Source of the DNA: Bacillota bacterium
GTDB lineage: Bacteria > Bacillota > Clostridia > Acetivibrionales > DTU013
Assembly: GCA_023409735.1 (NCBI GenBank)
Contig: JAEYRB010000025.1
Span: 1-51,812 of the forward strand
Length of the DNA stretch: 51,812 nt
Reading direction: 5' to 3'
Numbering within the stretch: the first letter of the stretch is position 1; each line of letters starts with the position of its first letter. A program made the position numbers and the translations under genes. A model generated the notes under the pieces. That model had not been told where the DNA came from and did no database searches. It was given only the letters and a program-made list of their open reading frames with translations. Below, in pieces: positions 35,993 through 42,343 of this stretch.

Positions 35993-36056
35993 ATTAGGGT
36001 AGGACCGCCAGCGCCATTTATTCCGATTATGTTTCCAAGCACATACCATATTGCTC
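35993..36056. repeat. 64-bp direct repeat, copy B
   Basis: Second copy of the element, ending 14 bases from the aroF stop codon on the minus strand. On the minus strand both copies are open in two frames, one Trp/Arg-rich (KWRWRSYPN) and one Gly-rich (INGAGGPTL). No SD supports translation of either, so coding is unproven. Confidence 0.9.
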
Positions 36057-36070
36057 CACATATGAGACTG

Positions 36071-37090
36071 TTATACATCCATAGTTCTGCCAACAGCTTG
36101 GGCAATAAGGCTGAATTCCTTCATAAGCTGTGCAAATTTTGTCGGCCTTAGTGATTGAGGACCGTCACTTAATGCACTTGGTGGGTCCTGGTGGACCTCG
36201 ATGATGAGTCCGTCTGAGCCTGTGGCTATTGCGCCCTTTGATAATGCGCCAACATACTTCCAGTTCCCGGCCGCATGGCTGGGATCGACTATAATTGGCA
36301 GGTGTGATAACTCCTTCACCACAGGTATAGCACTCATATCGATAGTGTTTCTTGTGGAGGTTTCATATGTTCTGATCCCTCTTTCACACAATATAATATT
36401 GTCGTTTCCGGCTGCCATGATATACTCTGCAGCCATAAGCCATTCCTCAATTGTGGCTGCAAGGCCGCGCTTCAGAAGTACCGGTTTTGATGACATACCG
36501 ACTTCATGCAGGAGCCGGAAGTTCTGCATGTTTCTGGCACCAATTTGTATCATATCCACATAGGACGCAACCATTTCTACGTCACGGGTATCAACTACTT
36601 CTGTTACGATCTTCATCCCGGTTATTTCTCGGGCCTCCACCATTATTTTCAATCCGTCCTCCTCAAGTCCCTGAAATGAGTAGGGGGAGGTGCGGGGCTT
36701 AAAAGCACCGCCACGGAGTATTTTTGCACCGGCAGCTTTAACTAAAGCGGCTATTTCAAGAAATTTTTCCCGGCTTTCAATAGCGCATGGCCCGGCCATA
36801 ACCACTATTTCATCACCGCCTATTTTTACGCCACCCACGTCTACGATGGTTGGCTCCGGCTTAAGCTCTCTTCCGGCAAGCTTGTATGGCTTCATTATAG
36901 GTACCAGGCTTTCAATGCCGGGCATTGTTGAAATGGCATGTGTATTCAGGAGCCTTTTATCGCCGATCGCACCTATGACCGTCTTAACCTCTCCTATTAT
37001 CGGGTGAGTTTTAAAGCCAAGCTCGCTAAGCTTATGTTCCACATTTTCAATTTCTTCTCTTGTTGCATTCTGCCGCATTACAATTATCAT
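36071..37090 (-). CDS. aroF: 3-deoxy-7-phosphoheptulonate synthase (DAHP synthase, type I-beta)
   Basis: It condenses phosphoenolpyruvate and erythrose 4-phosphate, the first step toward chorismate, aromatic amino acids and folate precursors. Residues 1-70 form the ferredoxin-like (ACT-type) domain of the Thermotoga-type enzyme, which is where allosteric control occurs. The TIM barrel follows with VMAGPCAIESREKFLEIA, LRGGAFKPRTSPYSFQG, the QIGARNMQNF loop, LLKRGLAATIEEWL and VDPSHAAGNWKYV. It is 339 residues long. SD AGGAGG lies eight bases before ATG 37090. A T-box leader upstream controls it; no other aro gene is adjacent. Confidence 0.95.
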   Translation of the reverse strand: MIIVMRQNATREEIENVEHKLSELGFKTHPIIGEVKTVIGAIGDKRLLNTHAISTMPGIESLVPIMKPYKLAGRELKPEPTIVDVGGVKIGGDEIVVMAGPCAIESREKFLEIAALVKAAGAKILRGGAFKPRTSPYSFQGLEEDGLKIMVEAREITGMKIVTEVVDTRDVEMVASYVDMIQIGARNMQNFRLLHEVGMSSKPVLLKRGLAATIEEWLMAAEYIMAAGNDNIILCERGIRTYETSTRNTIDMSAIPVVKELSHLPIIVDPSHAAGNWKYVGALSKGAIATGSDGLIIEVHQDPPSALSDGPQSLRPTKFAQLMKEFSLIAQAVGRTMDV

Positions 37091-37304
37091 TTCATTACCT
37101 CCTAATTATTACCAATTATCTGTTTAAACTAATTTTGAGTTCAATATTAGTAGCTTTGTTAATCTAAATAAATAAATTACTAACTCTCTATGAATTAAAT
37201 TACAACACTACATAAATGAATTTACGTCCATGCACAAGTAAATTTATTTATCCGTGCAATCAATTTATTAGCTTCATAGGCAGGTTTTTTACTCCAATAT
37301 ATAC

Positions 37305-37574
37305 AAAAAACCCTTCGTCATATATGAGACGAAGAGTTATCCTCTGCGCGGTACCACTCAATTTGGTAAAAACCCAGCTTATTAACGTACATTACTTCTA
37401 TACGCTTTCCCATAGTAACGGCGGACTCCCGGCACAGCCTACTTAATAACTTCAGCCTGCAGCTCAAAGGGGAACTTCAACAGGAACACTCTACCGGGCT
37501 TCCACCATCCCCGGCTCGCTGATGAGTTGGTTTCTAATTTACTTTCCCTTGTCATCGCTTTTGTCAAATAAATT
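37305..37574 (-). promoter_or_regulatory. T-box riboswitch leader of aroF, probable Phe (UUC) specifier
   Basis: On the minus strand the leader has the distal stem I signature AGCGAGCCGGGGATGGTG (near 37520-37503), then the specifier region GAAG-TTC-CCC-TTTGAGC with TTC at 37474-37472. Next comes the T-box GAGTGGTACCGCG (37359-37347) and a terminator whose arms CTTCGTC and GACGAAG (37334-37313) run into TTTTTT (37310-37305). Uncharged tRNA binding is known to switch such leaders from termination to antitermination. The TTC reading is by alignment to the usual specifier position; GTT (Val), one base earlier, is the alternative. Confidence 0.93.
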
Positions 37575-37580
37575 ATCCAT

Positions 37581-37609
37581 ATACTAGCATGCAGATTAGC
37601 AGATGTCAA
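37581..37609 (-). promoter_or_regulatory. Promoter of the aroF T-box transcript
   Basis: On the minus strand TTGACA (37609-37604) and TAGTAT (37586-37581) are 17 bp apart, a strong sigma-A promoter that would start transcription near 37574, just before stem I of the T-box. Confidence 0.8.
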
Positions 37610-37907
37610 GAAGTATATTTTAACAACAGCATAATCATGTGAAATATAATATGCTGCGAAATAGAAAACTGTACTTAATTGACTTATTGCTATGTTCATT
37701 GCTTAGTTATTCCATTGTTATATCGAACCTATCATGGTATGCAACTTAAAAGGTAATAGTTGCATTCCCATTTGCCTCTTTGTATGTACCGACGAGTGCA
37801 CAGGTACATCCCCTAAATAGGCCAGTTAATATTTAGAAAATGACGGTGACCAGTATGAGAAAAATAAAACAAATGATAAAACAAATGACATTCATCTTTA
37901 ACTTAAA

Positions 37908-37936
37908 TTGACAATTTCTAAATGCCATGCTACTAT
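37908..37936 (+). promoter_or_regulatory. Promoter of the ZTP-THF-folT transcript
   Basis: Consensus TTGACA (37908-37913) and TACTAT (37931-37936) are 17 bp apart. The predicted start near 37943 coincides with the 5' side of the ZTP aptamer P1 stem. The preceding 37610-37907 shows nothing I recognise. Confidence 0.8.
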
Positions 37937-37940
37937 AAAG

Positions 37941-38037
37941 GTGCTATATGACTGGCGGAAGTGGAATTAACCACAGGAAGTATAGCGTTTTGGATGTCGA
38001 CCGTCTGGGCATGATGTTTGGATTGGTGGGCTTTTTT
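37941..38037 (+). promoter_or_regulatory. ZTP (pfl) riboswitch with intrinsic terminator
   Basis: The pfl-motif hallmarks are all present. TGACTGGCG is at 37949-37957, the P2 hairpin GTGG-AATTAA-CCAC at 37961-37974, and the 3' segment CCGTCTGGGCA at 38001-38011, whose CGTC can pair with GGCG to form the pseudoknot. P1 is GCTATA with TATAGC (37943-37948, 37981-37986). GTCGACC (37996-38002) can pair, with one mismatch, with GGTGGGC (38025-38031) before TTTTTT (38032-38037), forming a terminator. In this class ZTP or ZMP binding, a sign of 10-formyl-THF shortage, is known to prevent termination. Confidence 0.92.
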
Positions 38038-38082
38038 ATTGTCTCATCATTGCCGTGGACGTCATTAGAGTAAAATATTAAT

Positions 38083-38264
38083 CGTGAGCAGAGTAGAACA
38101 TTGTGCGTAAATCAATGATTTACAGTACCTTTTGAACGGGGAGTTGTCAGAAGGGCGAAAAGCCTTCACAGGCTTACGGTACAAGGTTCGCATCCCGCTG
38201 TTACATAGGAGATGCAGTGCAATAATCATGCCTCTTGTATGTAGCTGTGCTGCATTACAGGAGG
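38083..38264 (+). promoter_or_regulatory. THF riboswitch and SD-sequestering expression platform
   Basis: The aptamer (about 38087-38202) matches the THF-I class: P1 AGCAG (38087-38091) with CTGTT (38198-38202), the conserved internal loop AGTAG (38092-38096) opposite GCATCC (38190-38195), P2 AACATTGT (38097-38104) with ACAAGGTT (38181-38188), and the pseudoknot-region signature GAACGGGGAGTTGTC (38134-38148). After it two stems exclude each other: ATGCAGTGCA (38212-38221) with TGTGCTGCAT (38246-38255), and CCTCTTGTA (38231-38239) with TACAGGAGG (38256-38264), which hides the SD. THF riboswitches are known upstream of folT genes and usually repress when folate is bound. Confidence 0.88.
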
Positions 38265-38273
38265 TGATTTTGA

Positions 38274-38288
38274 ATGACTGTTTCATAG
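38274..38288 (+). CDS. Four-codon leader ORF behind the riboswitch-controlled SD
   Basis: The SD AGGAGG at 38259-38264 is nine bases before ATG 38274, which opens ATG ACT GTT TCA TAG. The stop is followed at once by ATG 38290, in frame with the transporter gene. The SD that the riboswitch can hide therefore serves this tiny ORF first; coupling to the transporter is possible. Confidence 0.45.
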   Translation: MTVS

Positions 38289-38346
38289 TATGCTAATTTA
38301 CCGACAAGCTTCTGTAATATGTTTTATTAAGAGGGGAGAAGTTAAA

Positions 38347-39243
38347 TTGGCAAGGTCATTTTTTAATGTGCGCCGCATCACAATATCAGCGGTTTTTCTG
38401 AGTATTTCACTCGTTTTGAAAATGGCATTTTCTTTCTCAATACCAATGTTTGGGCAAAACGGAATGAGCATCGGTATCTCCGGCATTTTCTCAATGATGC
38501 CATCCATATTATTTGGGCCGGTTTATGGAGCTATTGTCTCAGGACTTTCTGACTTTCTAGGATACCTCTTGAAGCCGACAGGAGCATATATCCCCCTTAT
38601 GACGCTGGTCGTAGCTGTCGGTGGATTTATCAGGGGTGCTTTATGGGCTGTTCTTCAAAATAAGAGTGGTAAGAAAATGAGGATTGTAGTTGCTGTATGT
38701 TCGGCACTCCTACTAATAGTAGGTATATGTAACGTAGCGTTTCTGTCTGTGGATGGTATTAATAACGAATTCTATGTTCATGTACAGAAGGAAAATATAA
38801 ATATAGACAATATGCACCTCGTCAGCAGGATGCTTATCACAAGGACAATTGACTCAAAAGATCCTTCTGGAAATCTGGCTACCTACATCACCTTTGTAAC
38901 AGCATGGGTTATTGGCAGTGCCGCTCTCGGCATCCTTTTGTTAATCGCAGACTACTTTATATCAAAGAAATTGCTTCATGATACACACAAAGGGCAAACG
39001 CCTCAGTTGTTGATTGCAATGATTGGATCGGGTTTGATTGTGACTACCCTTAACACACTGGTATTACGCGAAACAATCTTTACAGCATGGAAGATTCTTC
39101 CGTTTATAGTTGTATGGATACCGCGTGTAATTGAGGAAATCCTCGGAAATACGGTCAAAGCATATTTTGTAGCGATGCTGCTGGGTATTTTCAGGCAGCA
39201 GCGTGGTTTGAATGAACTGATTAATAAATCATCGGCAAATTAA
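38347..39243 (+). CDS. folT: ECF transporter S component, folate (FolT) type
   Basis: S components bind a vitamin and dock on the shared ECF energy-coupling module. The folate-type pattern is clear: GISGIFSMMPSILFGPVYGAIVSGLSDFLGYLLKPTGAYIPLMTLVVAVGGFIRG (about residues 40-95, given here as the span from GISGIF to FIRG). The two riboswitches upstream point to folate. The protein is 298 residues, well above the usual 170-200, because of an extra hydrophilic segment (about residues 127-165) before more membrane helices. Start TTG 38347 has SD GAGGGGAG; ATG 38290 is an in-frame alternative. The ECF ATPase and T genes are not here. Confidence 0.87.
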   Translation: MARSFFNVRRITISAVFLSISLVLKMAFSFSIPMFGQNGMSIGISGIFSMMPSILFGPVYGAIVSGLSDFLGYLLKPTGAYIPLMTLVVAVGGFIRGALWAVLQNKSGKKMRIVVAVCSALLLIVGICNVAFLSVDGINNEFYVHVQKENINIDNMHLVSRMLITRTIDSKDPSGNLATYITFVTAWVIGSAALGILLLIADYFISKKLLHDTHKGQTPQLLIAMIGSGLIVTTLNTLVLRETIFTAWKILPFIVVWIPRVIEEILGNTVKAYFVAMLLGIFRQQRGLNELINKSSAN

Positions 39244-39252
39244 AATAATGAT

Positions 39253-39562
39253 TTAACTTTTAAAATGCTTGTCAGGGAACAATGCTTTCGAATTGTTATC
39301 TAGCTTGTTTTCTATACGAACAACATCGTTTATTAAACCACTAACATCGTTTATTAAACCACTAACATCGTTTTTAAGCCACTAATATCGTTTTAAACCA
39401 TTAACATCGTTCCCCAAGTCTTTGAATTCATTCTTAGAATTCAGAAAACTCGCTGTACATCAGGTTAAGCAGTTCAAATGTTTTATCTTCTACAATAGCA
39501 TACTCCTCTCGCATAGAATATTTTATCAAACCGGCGGTAAAATGATTTCTGTCAACGAACAA
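39253..39562 (-). pseudogene. Decayed small coiled-coil (heptad-repeat) protein gene
   Basis: On the minus strand a frame from TTG 39562 reads an N-terminal part including EEYAIVEDKTFELLNLMYSE and stops at TAA (after EFSEF). Shifting frame twice more recovers NEFKDLGNDVNGLK, NDISGLK, then NDVSGLI twice and NDVVRIENKLDNNSKALF before the stop at 39253-39255. This resembles small clostridial proteins with a FELL-MYSEF start, heptads and an IENKLD end. The single-base losses fall in the 21-bp repeat, whose units are now 21, 21, 20 and 19 bp. Confidence 0.55.
39323..39410. repeat. 21-bp tandem repeat (heptad-coding on the minus strand)
   Basis: Units ACATCGTTTATTAAACCACTA start at 39323 and 39344, followed by shortened ones at 39365 (20 bp) and 39385 (19 bp) and a partial one at 39404. 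Twenty-one bp equals one coiled-coil heptad, NDVSGLI, on the minus strand; the shortened copies cause frameshifts. Confidence 0.88.
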
Positions 39563-39590
39563 TACAAATTATGCCAAAATAGATTTTCTA

Positions 39591-39599
39591 TGGTATAAT
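39591..39599 (+). promoter_or_regulatory. Extended -10 promoter for cheW
   Basis: TGGTATAAT (39591-39599) is a perfect extended -10 (TGnTATAAT). The -35 region is weak, which is normal for this class. The leader to cheW is about 95 nt. Confidence 0.55.
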
Positions 39600-39699
39600 G
39601 GAGTGAGAAAAGTAAGAAGTAGTATGAATTAATTACAGTTTAATGTAAGGTCAAAGCAAGATCGATCATGTAAAAGGACTATAAGGGGAGGGCATGCAA

Positions 39700-40170
39700 A
39701 TGAGTGAACTGCAGGTCGTTGTGTTTAGACTGAACGATCAGTTATATGGCGCAGAAGCTTTTCAGGTGTATCAGATCATCAAGTACCAGGTACCTGTAAA
39801 GGTTCCCAAAATGCCGGTATACATTGAAGGTATGATTAATTACAGAGATACTGTATTACCTGTAATAGATCTTTCAAGGAGATTTGATGTTGGAAAGACT
39901 GAAATCACAAAGACAACTAAAATAATTGTTGCGAAAGCAGATAACAAATTTCTTGGCTTTGTTGTTAATGATGTTACCGAAATAATAAAATTAGAAGAGA
40001 GCGAAATAGAAGAAGCTCCGAATGTACTCAAAAGCACGTCAGGCGCATATCTGAAAAAGATAGCAAAGAAAGGTGAAAATCTGATTTCAATAATAGATTT
40101 GTACTCTGTTCTGGATAAAAATGAGTTGGAAGGGCTTCATGATGAAATGATGGAGGAGCAAGCTCTTTAA
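39700..40170 (+). CDS. cheW: CheW chemotaxis coupling protein
   Basis: CheW links chemoreceptors to the CheA kinase. The 156-residue product is a single CheW domain: LQVVVFRLNDQLYGAEAFQVYQIIK at the start, EGMINYRDTVLPVIDLSRRF, and a close LISIIDLYSVL. It is a stand-alone gene with no cheA, cheY or receptor gene in the window, so it may be a second CheW or serve an orphan pathway. SD GGGGAGG favours ATG 39700 over ATG 39694, which is only two bases from it. Confidence 0.92.
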   Translation: MSELQVVVFRLNDQLYGAEAFQVYQIIKYQVPVKVPKMPVYIEGMINYRDTVLPVIDLSRRFDVGKTEITKTTKIIVAKADNKFLGFVVNDVTEIIKLEESEIEEAPNVLKSTSGAYLKKIAKKGENLISIIDLYSVLDKNELEGLHDEMMEEQAL

Positions 40171-40307
40171 ACTAATTTTCTGTGGCGTGAGGAATGTAGG
40201 TTTTTTAGACTACCAGATATTTAAAAAGAATAAAAGCCTCGGGGGTATGAAGGAAGCATATCATTGACACAGAGCCATAATTTATTTTAAGTATTAAAGG
40301 ACAGGCT

Positions 40308-40335
40308 AAAGGATTTCCAGTATAGGAAATCCTTT
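40308..40335. terminator. Bidirectional terminator between cheW and ychF
   Basis: AAAGGATTTCC (40308-40318) and GGAAATCCTTT (40325-40335) form a perfect 11-bp stem with a six-base loop. It serves both convergent genes. Confidence 0.8.
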
Positions 40336-40362
40336 ATATTACAGATTACAGCCCCGGTAATG

Positions 40363-41457
40363 CTAAACATTGAAACGGAAAAGTGTTACATCGCCATCCT
40401 GCATTACATATTCCTTGCCCTCGGAACGCACAAGACCCTTTTCACGGGCAGCGTTATAGGATCCGCAATTTATAAGATCGTTAAAGGCAACTATCTCAGC
40501 TCTGATAAAGCCTCTTTCAAAGTCGCTGTGTATTTTCCCTGCCGCCTGCGGTGCCTTTGTACCCTTTACGATCGTCCAGGCTCTTACCTCCGGTTGACCT
40601 GCAGTAAGGTAGCTTATAAGTCCAAGAAGCTTATAGCTGGCCTTGATCAGACGGTCCAGACCGGATTCCTTCAAGCCTAATTCTTCAAGGAACAGTTTCT
40701 TTTCATCATCCTCCAGTTGAGCAATCTCTTCTTCGATCTTTGCACAGATAACAAGTACCTCTGCACCTTCCTTTGCTGCTATTTTTTCGAGCTCGTCCAG
40801 ATAAGGGTTCGATGCGCCCGCCTGAAGGTCTTCCTCAGAAACGTTTGCAGCATACATTACAGGCTTTGAGGTCAGTAGGAATAATTGACTTACGAGCTCC
40901 TGCTCTTCAGCAGTAAAGCTCATAGCTCTTACAGGCATACCTGCTTCCAGCTCAGCCTTTATCCTTTCATATAGTTCCAGCTCTATCTGGAATTTCTTAT
41001 CACCTGACTTCAGCATCTTGCGTGTTTTGTCTATACGCTTGTCCAGCATTTCAAGGTCGGCAAATATAAGCTCAAGGTTTATTGTTTCAATATCTCTTGC
41101 AGGGCCTATTGAACCATCTACATGAATAATATTTGAATCCTCAAAACAACGCACTACATGAATGATAGCATCTACCTCGCGGATATGTGAGAGGAACTTA
41201 TTGCCAAGACCTTCGCCTCTGCTCGCACCCTTAACAAGCCCGGCTATATCTACAAATTCAACCGTTGTCGGGGTGATTTTCTCAGGATCATACATCTCAG
41301 CCAGCTTATTAAGCCTTTCATCAGGTACGGCAACTATGCCTACGTTGGGCTCTATTGTACAAAAAGGGTAATTGGCTATTTCAGCGCCAGCCTTTGTTAT
41401 TGCATTAAAAAGCGTACTTTTCCCTACATTGGGAAGTCCGACTATACCAAGCTTCAT
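40363..41457 (-). CDS. ychF: Redox-regulated ATPase YchF (OLA1/Obg-like)
   Basis: YchF is a ribosome-associated P-loop NTPase of the Obg family that prefers ATP. It begins MKLGIVGLPNVGKSTLFNAIT with the P-loop, followed by the switch region VDIAGLVKGASRGEGLGNKFL, and the TGS domain closes the protein (residues about 280-364, with AWTIVKGTKAPQAAGKIHSDFERGFIRAE). The TTG at 41466 is in frame, but ATG 41457 has the family start and SD AGGAAGG. Length 364 is normal. Confidence 0.96.
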   Translation of the reverse strand: MKLGIVGLPNVGKSTLFNAITKAGAEIANYPFCTIEPNVGIVAVPDERLNKLAEMYDPEKITPTTVEFVDIAGLVKGASRGEGLGNKFLSHIREVDAIIHVVRCFEDSNIIHVDGSIGPARDIETINLELIFADLEMLDKRIDKTRKMLKSGDKKFQIELELYERIKAELEAGMPVRAMSFTAEEQELVSQLFLLTSKPVMYAANVSEEDLQAGASNPYLDELEKIAAKEGAEVLVICAKIEEEIAQLEDDEKKLFLEELGLKESGLDRLIKASYKLLGLISYLTAGQPEVRAWTIVKGTKAPQAAGKIHSDFERGFIRAEIVAFNDLINCGSYNAAREKGLVRSEGKEYVMQDGDVTLFRFNV

Positions 41458-41659
41458 TATTATCAAACCTTCCTAAATATATTCTGTTAAGCATTTATCT
41501 TTCATTTCAGCAAATTAAATTATATATGAATAAAATGTGCAATGCAACAACGGGAAATCGTAATAAATTGTTTGCTAATTGTTCATATTTTAGATGTTGT
41601 TGCGGTTTGTTGGAAATGTTATGATTATGTAGTAAAGAATAAAAAGGATGATGAATGGT

Positions 41660-42343
41660 ATGACAAAAACAAAGGTTCTCATTGTTGACGACGATGTAAA
41701 TATTTGCGAACTGATAAGGCTTTATCTTGAGAAGGATGATTATGAGGTAAAGGCAGTATATAACGGGAAAACCGGAATTGCGGCATTTAGTGAGTTCACT
41801 CCCAGCATTGTCATACTTGACATAATGCTTCCCGGCATAGACGGATGGCAGGTTTGCCGAGAAATTAGGAAGACCAGCAATATACCAATAATAATGCTCA
41901 CCGCAAAGGGGGAGACCTTTGATAAGGTGCTCGGCCTTGAATTAGGTGCTGATGATTATATGGTGAAGCCCTTCGAGCCCAAGGAGCTTGTGGCAAGAGT
42001 CAAGGCAGTCCTAAGAAGGTATGAACGAAAGGATTTTGATGTACAGGAAATCGTATTTCCAAACCTTGTAATTAATCACACAAACTATGTCGTTAAGCTT
42101 AGCGGCAAGGAGCTGGAGCTGCCGCCAAAGGAACTGGAGCTACTGTATTTTCTGGCCTCCAATCCCAATAAGGTATTCACAAGAGAACAGCTGCTTGAGC
42201 ATGTGTGGGGTTTTGATTTTTATGGAGATTCCAGAACTGTTGATGTGCATGTTAAAAGGCTAAGAGAAAAAATCGATATACCAGGGCAGATATGGCAGCT
42301 GAAAACAGTGTGGGGAGTAGGTTATAAGTTCGAGGTAAAATAA
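41660..42343 (+). CDS. OmpR-family response regulator
   Basis: The receiver domain (residues 1-120) has the acidic pair DDD near residue 11, phospho-acceptor Asp near 54 (in VILDIMLPG), Thr in MLTAKG and Lys in VKPFEPKEL. The C-terminal winged helix (about 130-225) is the OmpR/PhoB DNA-binding domain (KELELLYFLASNPNKVFTREQ, then DVHVKRLREKI). It overlaps the kinase start by one base (TAATG). Candidate starts are ATG 41648, 41651 and 41660; the last has the best SD spacing (AAGGATGA). Confidence 0.94.
   Translation: MTKTKVLIVDDDVNICELIRLYLEKDDYEVKAVYNGKTGIAAFSEFTPSIVILDIMLPGIDGWQVCREIRKTSNIPIIMLTAKGETFDKVLGLELGADDYMVKPFEPKELVARVKAVLRRYERKDFDVQEIVFPNLVINHTNYVVKLSGKELELPPKELELLYFLASNPNKVFTREQLLEHVWGFDFYGDSRTVDVHVKRLREKIDIPGQIWQLKTVWGVGYKFEVK

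Noticed and set aside
39323..39410. Possible iteron or CRISPR-like array
   Set aside because: The units are contiguous, drift in length and encode heptads on the minus strand; a decayed coding repeat explains them better.
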